Shown here piece after piece: positions 53,138 through 62,282 of a DNA stretch of 64,000 nt. This stretch comes from Anaerovibrio lipolyticus LB2005. GTDB lineage: Bacteria; Bacillota; Negativicutes; Selenomonadales; Selenomonadaceae. Within the stretch, counting starts at the first letter, position 1. Each line of letters starts with the position of its first letter. The position numbers were made by a program, and so were the translations under genes. The stretch covers positions 1 to 64,000 of the forward strand of contig NZ_JHYA01000007.1 in the NCBI RefSeq assembly GCF_000621545.1. Reading direction: 5' to 3'. The notes under the pieces are model-generated. The model was not told the origin of the DNA. It was given only the letters and a program-made list of their open reading frames with translations, and made no database searches.

Positions 53138-53908
53138 ATGGATAATAAAAAAAGTCCTGAACGAGAAATGCCCGAGGATATGGTGGCTGGACGCAATGCG
53201 GTTATGGAAGCATTAAAGGGCAGTCGCAGCGTCAATAAAATTATGGTGGCCAAGGGCAGCAATGAAGGTTCCATTAAGGAAATAATTGCTGTGGCCAAGG
53301 AGAAGGGCGTTAATATTATGTACATGGAGCGCAGTAAAATTGACTCCATGGCCCGGGGAATCCGTCATCAGGGTGTACTGGCCCAGGTGGCACCAGTTCA
53401 GTATGTGGAGCTGGAGGATATCTTACAGATTGCCCGGGATAAGAATGAGCCTCCATTTATCCTGTTATTGGATGAACTGGAGGACCCGCATAATTTGGGA
53501 GCTCTCCTTCGTACTGCCGATGCAGCCGGTGTTCATGGGGTGCTGATTCCTAAAAGGCGTAGTGTGCCTTTGTCTGCAACTGTGGCCAAAACCTCTGCCG
53601 GTGCAGTGGAATATGTGCCAGTGGCCCGTATCGGAAATATGGTACAGACTATTCGTCGTTTAAAGGATGAGGGACTGTGGGTAGCTGCTGCGGATATGGA
53701 TGGCACTGACTATTATGAGGCTGATATGACAGGGCCGTTGTTACTAATCGTGGGCAGCGAGGGCCATGGTGTTGGACGTCTTGTAAAGGAACAATGCGAT
53801 TTTGTTGTGCGTATACCAATGATGGGAAAAATCAATTCCCTGAATGCATCTGTGGCAGGCTCAATTCTCATGTATGAGGCCATGAAGCAGAGAATTCAAA
53901 GGGGCTAG
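53138..53908 (+). CDS. rlmB: 23S rRNA 2'-O-methyltransferase, RlmB family (SpoU)
   Basis: A 256-residue SpoU-type methyltransferase. An N-terminal L30e-like substrate domain (residues 12-90, VAGRNAVMEALKG) precedes the knotted catalytic domain with motif 1 DELEDPHNLGALLRTADA, motif 2 IVGSEGHGV and motif 3 IPMMGKINSLNASVAGSI. RlmB methylates G2251 in E. coli 23S rRNA; the exact target here is inferred. Starts 1 nt after thyX ends. Confidence 0.93.
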   Translation: MDNKKSPEREMPEDMVAGRNAVMEALKGSRSVNKIMVAKGSNEGSIKEIIAVAKEKGVNIMYMERSKIDSMARGIRHQGVLAQVAPVQYVELEDILQIARDKNEPPFILLLDELEDPHNLGALLRTADAAGVHGVLIPKRRSVPLSATVAKTSAGAVEYVPVARIGNMVQTIRRLKDEGLWVAAADMDGTDYYEADMTGPLLLIVGSEGHGVGRLVKEQCDFVVRIPMMGKINSLNASVAGSILMYEAMKQRIQRG

Positions 53909-53913
53909 CTATA

Positions 53914-54444
53914 ATGAAGAAAAAGCCAAGAGAATATTATATTATTGATGGCTATAATGTAATCAATTCCTGGCCGGAGCTCATGAAGCTAAGAAATAAT
54001 CTGGCTGAGGCCAGGGATACCCTTGTCCATCTTTTGTCAGAATATGGTGCTTATGAGCGTTACGAAATGATAGTGGTTTTTGATGCCCTGTTTACCGATT
54101 CCGAGGAACATGTGGAAAAGGTGAATGAACACTTTACGGTGGTATATACAGGCAAGGGGGAAACTGCTGACAGCTACATTGAGCGCAATGCCTATGAGTA
54201 TGTTCGTTTGGGTAAGGAGGTCCATGTGGTCACCTCTGACGGGGCGGAGCAGTCTGTTATTTTGGGTGCCGGAGCCTATCGTCACCCTTCCAAGGAATTT
54301 CATCGTATATTGAAGCGGGCCAAGAAAGAATTACGGCGTGAGTATCTGAATAAGCCGGTATTCCCTATTTCCCGCAATGAAATCAGCAGCCATCTTGATG
54401 CTGATACTTTGGCAAAATTAGATGCACTTCGTAAAATGAAATAG
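53914..54444 (+). CDS. NYN-domain ribonuclease, YacP (Rae1) type
   Basis: A 176-residue NYN (YacP) domain protein with DGYNVINSWPEL near residue 10, conserved acidic residues in VFDALFTD and TADSYIER, and VVTSDGAEQ near 103. Bacillus YacP (Rae1) cuts mRNA in the ribosomal A site. It follows rlmB by 5 nt, as in Bacillus. Confidence 0.92.
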   Translation: MKKKPREYYIIDGYNVINSWPELMKLRNNLAEARDTLVHLLSEYGAYERYEMIVVFDALFTDSEEHVEKVNEHFTVVYTGKGETADSYIERNAYEYVRLGKEVHVVTSDGAEQSVILGAGAYRHPSKEFHRILKRAKKELRREYLNKPVFPISRNEISSHLDADTLAKLDALRKMK

Positions 54445-54584
54445 GCAAAATAAATATCAATTATAGTTAATTTGGGGAAATAGTTGTAACTCTTGATTAT
54501 TTTTTTGCTGGGCTGTATAATCAATTTGTGGGCTGTATATAAAGATATTAAACAGTCTGACAGTTTATAGGGGGCAGGGGCTTA

Positions 54585-55331
54585 ATGGAAAACAGCTTGT
54601 TGACCTGGGATGAATCCTTTGATGATTACATTGATCTTCCCGATGAAGATGTGATAGTAAAAATTCAGGATAATCAAGATGGCGTGGCCATGGATTATCT
54701 TATAAATAAGTACAGAAATTTTGTCAGAGCCAAGGCACGTTCTTACTTTCTTATTGGTGCTGACAGGGAGGATATTATTCAGGAGGGCATGATTGGTCTT
54801 TATAAAGCCATCAGGGACTTCCGTAATGATAAGCTGTCTTCGTTCAGAGCTTTTGCTGAGCTGTGTGTTACCCGGCAGATTATTACTGCTATTAAGACCG
54901 CTACCAGACAGAAGCATATTCCGCTTAACTCCTATATTTCGTTGAATAAGCCAATTTATGATGAGGACTCTGACCGCACCTTATTGGATGTTTTGTCCGG
55001 TGCCAAGGTAACCGATCCTGAGGAACTGGTTATCAGCCGTGAGGAGTTTATTGATATTGAGGCCAAGATGGAAGACATCCTCTCTGATCTGGAGTGGTGT
55101 GTTCTTATGGCATATCTCGATGGAAAGTCTTATCAGGAAATAGCGTTGGACCTGGACCGTCATGTTAAATCCATAGATAATGCTTTGCAGCGTGTTAAAC
55201 GCAAGCTGGAGCGCTATATGGAAATGAACGGAAATGAAGTAGATATTGGAACTATATATAAGGGACTTACGACAATTAAGCGTAGGGGCCGTATTTTCTC
55301 TGAGATTAAAAAAGGAGAAGGGGTGCAGTGA
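54585..55331 (+). CDS. sigH: RNA polymerase sigma factor SigH type
   Basis: A 248-residue sigma-70 family factor of the SigH group. Region 2 reads LINKYRNFVRAKARSYFLIGADREDIIQEGMIGLYKAIRDF; region 4 has the helix-turn-helix YQEIALDLDRHVKSIDNALQRVKRKL. SigH controls early stationary-phase and sporulation genes in Bacillus. The C-terminal 35 residues, including a basic KRRGR stretch, extend beyond the standard end. Its place after yacP is the Bacillus order; rpmG-secE-nusG do not follow here. Confidence 0.93.
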   Translation: MENSLLTWDESFDDYIDLPDEDVIVKIQDNQDGVAMDYLINKYRNFVRAKARSYFLIGADREDIIQEGMIGLYKAIRDFRNDKLSSFRAFAELCVTRQIITAIKTATRQKHIPLNSYISLNKPIYDEDSDRTLLDVLSGAKVTDPEELVISREEFIDIEAKMEDILSDLEWCVLMAYLDGKSYQEIALDLDRHVKSIDNALQRVKRKLERYMEMNGNEVDIGTIYKGLTTIKRRGRIFSEIKKGEGVQ

Positions 55332-55347
55332 TGCGCCTCTTTTTTTA
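55320..55347 (+). terminator. Terminator overlapping the end of sigH
   Basis: GGGGTGCA-GTGA-TGCGCCTC followed by TTTTTTTAT. The left arm overlaps the last codons of sigH. This ends the ctsR-to-sigH block. Confidence 0.8.
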
Positions 55348-55476
55348 TATATAAATATTTTTTATAACGTCATTGTTAAAATTTTTCCTTTCTATATAGA
55401 AATAACATACTGGGGTACTTTTTTTTAAGAGAAGTACAATTTGAAAGTATAACGGGCTTTACAGTGGGCCTTTTTG

Positions 55477-55505
55477 TTGACAAGTTTACAATCAGTATAT
55501 TATAC
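55477..55505 (+). promoter_or_regulatory. Predicted nuo operon promoter
   Basis: Perfect TTGACA and TTATAC separated by 17 nt (an alternative -10 TATTAT lies 2 nt earlier). The leader before nuoA would be about 85 nt. No known riboswitch motif is seen in it. Confidence 0.6.
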
Positions 55506-55596
55506 TCTTTATTAATGGCGTTTATTGTAACATAAATGTAATCTTTACAAGATACAATTATGTTAAAACGCATAAAGGGGTTAAGGAGGGGTTTAT

Positions 55597-55950
55597 ATGG
55601 ATGGTTATGCAACACTGGGAATTTTTTTCATCATGGCTTTGGGCTTTCCTATTGCGCCAATTATTATTGCCAATATTATTCAGCCTAAACAACCAACCAA
55701 TGAAAAAGATATCCCCTATGAATGTGGTGTAAATACCATTGGAAAGAACAATGTGCAGTTTCATATAGGCTATTTTATGTACGCACTTGTCTTTCTGCTG
55801 TTTGATGTTGAGACAGTATTCCTTTATCCATGGGCTGTAAAATACAGCCAGCTGGGCCTTTTTGCACTGGTGGAAATGCTGGTGTTTGTGGGGATATTAA
55901 CAATAGGTCTCTGGTATGCGTGGAAGAAGGGGGCGCTCTCATGGAAATAG
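55597..55950 (+). CDS. nuoA: Complex I subunit NuoA
   Basis: A 117-residue membrane subunit with three helices and the conserved [11 protein letters not shown] loop and [15 protein letters not shown] segment. It sits at the joint between the peripheral and membrane arms. A strong AAGGAGGGG site precedes the ATG. Its end overlaps nuoB by 10 nt. Confidence 0.96.
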   Translation: MDGYATLGIFFIMALGFPIAPIIIANIIQPKQPTNEKDIPYECGVNTIGKNNVQFHIGYFMYALVFLLFDVETVFLYPWAVKYSQLGLFALVEMLVFVGILTIGLWYAWKKGALSWK

Positions 55951-56513
55951 TAGATATCGTGCCACCTGAGCTGAAAAATAATGTTATTGTTACCAGCGTG
56001 GATGCACTTTTTAAATGGGGTAAATCCAACTCCATTTGGCCGTTGTCATCTGGCCTGGCCTGCTGCTCCATTGAAATGATGTGTGCTGCTGCTTCCAGAT
56101 TTGACTTGGCCCGTTTTGGTTACGAGGTATTTCGTTCCTGTCCTCGCCAGTCTGACCTTCTTATCGTTGCAGGAACCTTAACATGGAAGATGACACCACC
56201 GCTTATTCGTCTCTACGAGGAGATGCCTGAGCCAAAGTATGTTATTGCCATGGGCAACTGTAATATAGGTGGCGGACCTTTCGCAGATTCCTATTCGGTG
56301 GTGACGGGGCTGGATAAAATTATGCCGGTGGATGTATATCTGCCTGGTTGTCCTCCAAGACCAGAGGCTCTTATTGATGCTATGCTTAAGCTGAAAAAGC
56401 TGATTCGTCATCCTGAGCTGGGCCGCGATGCCGCGGATGCCAAGGCTCTCAGCAGAGCTAATCTGGAGCTGATGACCCGTCCTGTATGCAATGTGGAAGA
56501 AAGGGCGGAATAG
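55941..56513 (+). CDS. nuoB: Complex I subunit NuoB
   Basis: A 190-residue subunit holding cluster N2, the last iron-sulfur cluster before quinone. The four ligands are the pair in ACCSIEMM, the Cys in MGNCNIGGG and the Cys in [12 protein letters not shown] 55941 follows GGGGGCG; longer readings in frame overlap nuoA heavily and are rejected. Confidence 0.97.
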   Translation: MEIVDIVPPELKNNVIVTSVDALFKWGKSNSIWPLSSGLACCSIEMMCAAASRFDLARFGYEVFRSCPRQSDLLIVAGTLTWKMTPPLIRLYEEMPEPKYVIAMGNCNIGGGPFADSYSVVTGLDKIMPVDVYLPGCPPRPEALIDAMLKLKKLIRHPELGRDAADAKALSRANLELMTRPVCNVEERAE

Positions 56514-56514
56514 T

Positions 56515-57015
56515 ATGGGAACTTATTTTGAATTAGATAAGCTGGACCTTTTGAAGGCCCAGTTTGATACAGCTGAATATGATGCAGAGCAGGCTGAGCC
56601 AGCTCTATATATTGGTAAGGAACAGCTCTTGGACTTGATGCGTGTGTTAAGGGAGACTCCTACCTACTCCTTCGACCGTATGGGTATGCTGACGGCAGTG
56701 GATTATAAGGATTATATTGAAATGGTATATAGCCTTTATTCCCGTCGGTATGACAAGTGGGTTACGGTAAAGGTAAAGCTTGACAGGGATAACCCAGAGG
56801 TGGAATCCATGACTCAGATTTGGGAAGGCACCAATTTTGAGGAAAGGGAGACCTATGATCTCATGGGGGTTAAATTCTTGCATCATCCGGATCTTCGTCG
56901 TATTTTGATGCCGGATAACTACGAGGCACATCCTTTAAGAAAGGATTTTGTACCTCTGGAGCCTAGAATCGAAGGAGGAGTGCTGACATGGCACAAACAG
57001 AGAAGTATGTCTTAA
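56515..57015 (+). CDS. nuoC: Complex I subunit NuoC
   Basis: A 166-residue peripheral subunit with the typical FEERETYDLMGVKFLHHPDLRRILMPD signature and the HPLRKDF end. It starts 1 nt after the nuoB stop and overlaps nuoD by 28 nt. NuoC and NuoD are separate proteins here, not fused as in E. coli. Confidence 0.95.
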   Translation: MGTYFELDKLDLLKAQFDTAEYDAEQAEPALYIGKEQLLDLMRVLRETPTYSFDRMGMLTAVDYKDYIEMVYSLYSRRYDKWVTVKVKLDRDNPEVESMTQIWEGTNFEERETYDLMGVKFLHHPDLRRILMPDNYEAHPLRKDFVPLEPRIEGGVLTWHKQRSMS

Positions 57016-58085
57016 ACATGGGACCTCAGCATCCAAGTACCCATGGTGTACTTCAGGTTCAGGTGGAGCTTGACGGTGAAAATATCGTTGGCGCAAAGCC
57101 TGTAATGGGTTACCTCCATCGTGGTATTGAAAAGCTGATGGAATCCCGCACTTATGTTCAGTGTGTCCCATTTACCGACAGACTGGATTATGTGTCCGCC
57201 ATGAATAATAATCTTGGTTTCTGCATGGCTGTGGAAAAGCTGGCGGGGATTGAGGTGCCTGAGCGGGCAGAGTATATAAGGGTAATTTGTGCTGAGCTTA
57301 ACAGAATTGCCAGCCACCATGTATTTATCGGTTCTTTGACCAATGACCTTGGTTCTGCCACCGGTATGATTTACGCCTTCCGTGACAGAGAAAAGATTCT
57401 GGATTTATTTAATATTATCTGTGGCGCACGCATGACAGCCCACTACATTCGTATTGGTGGTGTGGCAGCTGATGCCCAGGACGAATTTTTAAGGGATACC
57501 CAAAAGTTTATTGATTATGTGCCGGAAATGCTGGATGAGTACAATAAATTGTTCAGTGGCAATGAAATTTTCCAGGCCCGTATGAAAAAGACTTCTATTA
57601 TAACTAAGGAAATGGCCCTGAAGTTTGGCATGTCTGGTCCAAATATCAGAGCCAGCGGTGTGGATTATGATATCCGCAAGATAGATAAGTATGGTGCCTA
57701 TGGCAAATTTGATTTTGATGTACCTTTGGGTAAGCGTGGCGATAACTGGGATCGTTATATGATCCGCATGAAGGAAATTGCTGAAAGTGCAAAGATTATT
57801 CAGCAGGCACTGGATAATATGCCAGAGGGACCTTATATGGCCAAGGTGCCAAAGGTTCTGCGTCCACCTAAGGGCGATGCATATCACCGCGTGGAGAATA
57901 CCCGTGGTGAGCTTGGCTTCTATATTGTAAGTGATGGCTCCACCAAGCCGTACCGTGTTCACATCCGTCGTCCATCCTTTGTAAATCTTCAGGCACTGGA
58001 CACCATGTGTAAGGGAATGCTGCTGGCTGATGCCGTTACAGCATTTGCTACCATTGACCCTCTCATGGGCGAGGTAGATTGTTAA
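56988..58085 (+). CDS. nuoD: Complex I subunit NuoD
   Basis: A 365-residue 49-kDa-type subunit forming the quinone pocket with NuoB. The conserved GPQHPSTHGVL loop with quinone-contact His is at the start; GYLHRGIEKL and RVENTRGELGFYIVSDG follow. The ATG is behind AAGGAGGAG within nuoC. The next gene is nuoH; nuoE, nuoF and nuoG, normally between D and H, are missing. Confidence 0.97.
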   Translation: MAQTEKYVLNMGPQHPSTHGVLQVQVELDGENIVGAKPVMGYLHRGIEKLMESRTYVQCVPFTDRLDYVSAMNNNLGFCMAVEKLAGIEVPERAEYIRVICAELNRIASHHVFIGSLTNDLGSATGMIYAFRDREKILDLFNIICGARMTAHYIRIGGVAADAQDEFLRDTQKFIDYVPEMLDEYNKLFSGNEIFQARMKKTSIITKEMALKFGMSGPNIRASGVDYDIRKIDKYGAYGKFDFDVPLGKRGDNWDRYMIRMKEIAESAKIIQQALDNMPEGPYMAKVPKVLRPPKGDAYHRVENTRGELGFYIVSDGSTKPYRVHIRRPSFVNLQALDTMCKGMLLADAVTAFATIDPLMGEVDC

Positions 58086-58106
58086 TACAGATAGGCAGGT
58101 GGAAAT

Positions 58107-59144
58107 ATGCATAGCGGAATTCTTTACTCTTTGGGGCAGTCCCTTAGAGAAATTCTGACGTCATTGATAGGCGTTCCTATTTTAGTAGATCTTCTTATGA
58201 CGATAATATGCGCAACGATTCTCCTTTTAATTATGGCTACCTCAGCCTTGGTATTTACCCTTGGAGAAAGAAAAATCTGCGCATTTATCCAGGTCCGTAT
58301 CGGACCAAACCGGGTAGGCCCCGGTGGTTTGCTTCAGTCTGTGGCAGATATGCTTAAGCTGATGGACAAGGAGGACATAGTTCCTCGTGGTATTGATACT
58401 TGGCTTTGGGTGTTATCCCCAATCCTTTTGTTGGTACCATCTGCATTGATTTATGCCTTCTTCCCGTTTGATGATGGTGTTATATTGGCAGATGTTAATG
58501 TGGGCTTGTTCCTGCTTATTGCCATTACGTCCCAGACCGTTTTGCCATTTCTCATGGGCGGCTATTCCTCAAACAGTAAGTACGCCCTGATAGGTGGTAT
58601 GCGTACTGTAGCTCAGATGCTGGGCTATGAGGTACCTATGGTATTCGCCCTTATGGGTATTGTAATGATTACTGGTTCTTTGAAAATGAGTGCCATTGTG
58701 GAGGCACAAAGCGACGTTTGGTTTATCGTGCTGCAGCCATTGGCATTCCTCATTTATATTATTACTGCTCTTGTAGAGAGCAACCGTCCTCCATTCAACA
58801 TTGTAGAGGGTGAATCTGAGATTATTGCCGGTCCATTTACGGAGTATACTGGTATGCGCTGGGCACTGTTTTTCCTGGCTGAGTTTTCAAATCTCATGTG
58901 CATCGGTATTTTAACCACCACCCTGTTCCTGGGAGGCTGGCATGGCCCTGATTTCCTGCCGGGATTCTGCTGGTTCTGGATAAAGACCTTTTTATGTGTA
59001 CTGTTTTATCAGTGGGTTGGTTGGACCTTCCCTCGTGCCAGAGTGGACAGCATGCTGTCCTTCGGCTGGAAGGTGCTGCTGCCAATCGCTCTTATTAACG
59101 TACTGCTGACTGGTGTTGGTATCTATGTTTACAATGTAATGTGA
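58107..59144 (+). CDS. nuoH: Complex I subunit NuoH
   Basis: A 345-residue membrane subunit with about eight helices and conserved loops (ERKICAFIQVRIGPNRVGP, ALVESNRPPFNIVEGESEI, EYTGMRWALFF). It forms the entrance of the quinone chamber and links to the proton channels. AGGTGG precedes the ATG. Confidence 0.97.
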   Translation: MHSGILYSLGQSLREILTSLIGVPILVDLLMTIICATILLLIMATSALVFTLGERKICAFIQVRIGPNRVGPGGLLQSVADMLKLMDKEDIVPRGIDTWLWVLSPILLLVPSALIYAFFPFDDGVILADVNVGLFLLIAITSQTVLPFLMGGYSSNSKYALIGGMRTVAQMLGYEVPMVFALMGIVMITGSLKMSAIVEAQSDVWFIVLQPLAFLIYIITALVESNRPPFNIVEGESEIIAGPFTEYTGMRWALFFLAEFSNLMCIGILTTTLFLGGWHGPDFLPGFCWFWIKTFLCVLFYQWVGWTFPRARVDSMLSFGWKVLLPIALINVLLTGVGIYVYNVM

Positions 59145-59158
59145 TAGGAGGCTTCATT

Positions 59159-59566
59159 ATGTGGGGCAAAGGACTTATTACAGGAATGAAGGTTACCTGG
59201 GGCCACTGGTTTGGCAAGAAGGAAACCGTTTATTATCCTGAAGAAAAGCTGCCAATGACTGAACGCTTCCGTGGTGGTCATCTGGCATTTGATGAAGAAA
59301 AATGTATCGGCTGCAAGCTGTGTGCCATAGGCTGTCCAAATGCGGCACTGGATCTTACAGTGTCTGTGGACGAAAATAAAAAGCGTCACATGGAATCCTA
59401 TGTTCATCAGATCGGCCGTTGTATGTATTGTGATTTGTGTATTGAGGCATGTCCGACCAAGGCAATTTCCTGGGATAAGAACTATGAATTCGCTTCTTAT
59501 TTCAAGGAGGACATGACCTATGATGCATTGGTAGAGGCTCGGAACAGGAGGGGTAATAATGAATGA
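59159..59566 (+). CDS. nuoI: Complex I subunit NuoI
   Basis: A 135-residue ferredoxin-like subunit with two 4Fe-4S motifs, CIGCKLCAIGCP and CMYCDLCIEACP, holding clusters N6a and N6b. ATG 59159 follows TAGGAGG; the ATG 18 nt upstream lies before that site. In a complex without NuoEFG this subunit would be close to where the outside donor delivers electrons. Confidence 0.96.
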   Translation: MWGKGLITGMKVTWGHWFGKKETVYYPEEKLPMTERFRGGHLAFDEEKCIGCKLCAIGCPNAALDLTVSVDENKKRHMESYVHQIGRCMYCDLCIEACPTKAISWDKNYEFASYFKEDMTYDALVEARNRRGNNE

Positions 59567-60062
59567 AATGATTAGTACCCTGGTGTTCTATGTACTGGCC
59601 ATGGTGATTTTGGGCACAGCCTTAGGTGTTGTGATGAGCCGTAATCTGGTTCACAGCGCACTTTTGATGACTGCCTGCTTTATCGGTGTTGGTATTTTGT
59701 TCTTCTATCTTGACGCTGATTTTCTGGGCGCCATGGAGTTTATGCTGTACTCAGGCGGTGTAGCAATTCTGGTGGTAATGGGTGTAATGCTTACCAAGCG
59801 TCATGACGGACCTCCGGGGAACCCGTTTAACAACAATACAATTCTGGCATTAGGCGGTGCCGGACTGTTTGTTCTGGTTATGATTGGTGTGGTAATTTCT
59901 ACACCAGCTCCTGCCGGTGGCTACGTTTCTCCTGATACTGTCAACGAGCTGGCGGATATGATGCTGAACAAGTATATCCTGCCATTTGAAATTGCAGCAA
60001 CGCTGCTGTTGGCTGCCCTTGTGGGAGCTATTATCTTGGCGAAGGGGGATGGAGAAGCATGA
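59559..60062 (+). CDS. nuoJ: Complex I subunit NuoJ
   Basis: A 167-residue membrane subunit with about five helices, beginning NEMISTLVFYVLAMVILGTALGVV and containing FYLDADFLGAMEFMLYSGGVAILVVMGVM, the conserved NuoJ helix 3 region. It starts inside nuoI and overlaps nuoK by 4 nt. Confidence 0.95.
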   Translation: MNEMISTLVFYVLAMVILGTALGVVMSRNLVHSALLMTACFIGVGILFFYLDADFLGAMEFMLYSGGVAILVVMGVMLTKRHDGPPGNPFNNNTILALGGAGLFVLVMIGVVISTPAPAGGYVSPDTVNELADMMLNKYILPFEIAATLLLAALVGAIILAKGDGEA

Positions 60063-60370
60063 GTATCGGATTAGGTCATTGCCTGCTCCTGGCTGCAATG
60101 CTGTTTTCCATTGGCCTTTACGGAGCGCTGGCAAAGCGTAATATTATTGCAATTCTCATGGGTATTGAGCTTATGCTTAATGCTGTAAATATCAATTTTG
60201 TTGCCTTCAACCGCTTCACTGTTGTTTCAGACCTGACAGGTCAGCTGATGACAGTTTTTGCCATTACCGTGGGCGTAGCTGAGGTGGCAATTGGTGTGGC
60301 ACTGGCTTATCGCATCTACAATGACAGATTAACTATCAATGTGGATGAGCTGGATAATATGAAGGGATAA
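60059..60370 (+). CDS. nuoK: Complex I subunit NuoK
   Basis: A 103-residue three-helix subunit with GLYGALAKRNIIAILMGIELMLNAVNINFVAF, which carries the conserved membrane Glu (in GIELML). Its acidic residue belongs to the E-channel of proton transfer. AGCATGAG overlap with nuoJ. Confidence 0.96.
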   Translation: MSIGLGHCLLLAAMLFSIGLYGALAKRNIIAILMGIELMLNAVNINFVAFNRFTVVSDLTGQLMTVFAITVGVAEVAIGVALAYRIYNDRLTINVDELDNMKG

Positions 60371-60383
60371 GGGGGAGTTTAAG

Positions 60384-62282
60384 ATGTTTTATGATTTTGC
60401 ACTTGAACATGCCTGGTTGATTCCTCTGTTACCGGCAATGGCCTTTGTCATTATTGGCATGATAACCCGCTCCTACGGAAAGCTGTCAGCGGCTATTGCT
60501 GTTTGCATGAGCTTTATCAGCTTTTTGCTTTCCTCTGGTGTTACCTATGCTTTGGTAAATTATGGAATCAGTGTTGAGCAGCCTTTTGTGCAGCAGTTGA
60601 ACTGGATGCATATTGGTAGCGTCAGCATTTCCATGGGTGTTCTTATTGATCCGCTGACGGCCATGATGCTGATGGTGGTTTCCACAGTATCATTGCTGGT
60701 TCAGATATATTCTGTGGGATATATGAAAGGAGATAAGGGCTACGGACGGTTCTTTGCATTCCTTTCGTTGTTTGCTGCTTCCATGCTGGGGCTGGTATTG
60801 GCAGTAAACTTCCTTCAGATGTATGTATTCTGGGAGCTGGTTGGTCTTTGCTCCTATCTGTTAATCGGTTTCTATTATTACAAGGTTTCTGCAAGGGAAG
60901 CTGCCAAGAAGGCCTTTATGACTACCCGTGTGGGTGATTTTGGCCTGCTCCTTGGTATTCTCCTGTTACAGATTAACTTTGGAACTCTTGATTTCATGGA
61001 GCTTAGGGAGATAATTCCAGCCTACATTTCTATGGCTGGCACTGGCTTGATGACAGTCATTGCCCTGCTGGTATTTGTTGGTCCTATTGGCAAATCTGGT
61101 CAGTTCCCACTTCATGTGTGGTTGCCTGATGCCATGGAGGGTCCTACTCCCGTATCTGCACTGATTCATGCAGCAACCATGGTTGTTGCCGGTGTATATT
61201 TGGTAGGACGTGCCTTCTTCATGTTCACCGAGCTGCCTTGTGTTATGAATGTTATAGCCTGGGTGGGCGGCTTTACAGCCTTCTTTGCTGCCAGCATAGC
61301 CTTTACCCAGACTGCCATAAAGCGTATTTTGGCATATTCCACTATAAGTCAGCTGGGCTACATGATGTTGGCTCTGGGAGTTGGTTCCCTTACTGCCTCC
61401 TTCTTCCACTTGATGACCCATGCTTTCTTTAAAGCACTGTTATTCCTCTGTGCTGGTGCAGTAATGCACGCCATGGCGGATGAGGCAAATATCTTTAAAA
61501 TGGGCGGACTCAGAAAGAAGATGCCGATAACCTTTGCCACCATGACCATTGGTGTGTTGGCTATTGCCGGTATCCCGCCTTTTGCAGGCTTCTTCTCCAA
61601 GGATGAAATCCTGCTGGCTGCAGCTCAGGTGAGCACACCTCTTTATGTGCTGGCTACGTTAACAGCTTTTATGACGGCCTTCTATATGGCCCGTCTGCTG
61701 TTTGTGACCTTCTGTGCTGAACCTGCCAACGAGGAATCTTATGAGCATGCCCATGAACCATCAAAGTTTATGCTGTTCCCATTGATTGTTTTGGCTGCCT
61801 TGGCAGTTGTCAGCGGTCTTTGGGGTCATCTGGAGGGCTTTGGGGAGTGGGTACGCTTCGGCCATCCTCATGAAGCCGGTATTGATATGACTATTGCGGT
61901 TTCATCCACTATTCTTTCCTTCATTGCTTTTGGTATCGCATGGAACATTTATGTGGCTAAGCGTTGGAGCTCTGATACAATAGCGGAGAAAACGGGTATT
62001 CTTTACAAATTAAGCTATAACAAATTCTATATTGACGAAATCTATGAAGCCCTTATCAAGGTATTTGTAGATGGCGTTGCCAAGGTATTCTACTGGATTG
62101 ATATCTACATCGTTGATGGCATTGTCAACGGTCTGGCTCATCTGGTAGGGGGCATCAGCTGGATTTTAAGCAAGGCACAAAATGGACAGGCTCAGCATTA
62201 TTCCGGAGTCTTCATCTGTGGTGTGGTAATCCTTGTGGCTTATAGCCTCTACTATTTGGCAGTTCTGGGAGGTGCATTGTAA
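60384..62282 (+). CDS. nuoL: Complex I subunit NuoL
   Basis: A 632-residue antiporter-like subunit with about 14 core helices plus the long lateral helix region at the C terminus. LQMYVFWELVGLCSYLLIGFYY with the key Glu, PLHVWLPDAMEGPTPVSALIHAATMV, and LAYSTISQLGYMMLALG are typical. It is the most distal proton-pumping unit. GGGGGAG precedes the ATG. Its stop overlaps nuoM (TAATG). Confidence 0.97.
   Translation: MFYDFALEHAWLIPLLPAMAFVIIGMITRSYGKLSAAIAVCMSFISFLLSSGVTYALVNYGISVEQPFVQQLNWMHIGSVSISMGVLIDPLTAMMLMVVSTVSLLVQIYSVGYMKGDKGYGRFFAFLSLFAASMLGLVLAVNFLQMYVFWELVGLCSYLLIGFYYYKVSAREAAKKAFMTTRVGDFGLLLGILLLQINFGTLDFMELREIIPAYISMAGTGLMTVIALLVFVGPIGKSGQFPLHVWLPDAMEGPTPVSALIHAATMVVAGVYLVGRAFFMFTELPCVMNVIAWVGGFTAFFAASIAFTQTAIKRILAYSTISQLGYMMLALGVGSLTASFFHLMTHAFFKALLFLCAGAVMHAMADEANIFKMGGLRKKMPITFATMTIGVLAIAGIPPFAGFFSKDEILLAAAQVSTPLYVLATLTAFMTAFYMARLLFVTFCAEPANEESYEHAHEPSKFMLFPLIVLAALAVVSGLWGHLEGFGEWVRFGHPHEAGIDMTIAVSSTILSFIAFGIAWNIYVAKRWSSDTIAEKTGILYKLSYNKFYIDEIYEALIKVFVDGVAKVFYWIDIYIVDGIVNGLAHLVGGISWILSKAQNGQAQHYSGVFICGVVILVAYSLYYLAVLGGAL

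Noticed and set aside
55452-55475. Second terminator before nuoA
   Set aside because: The GGGC/GGCC pairing is only about three base pairs, not a stable stem.
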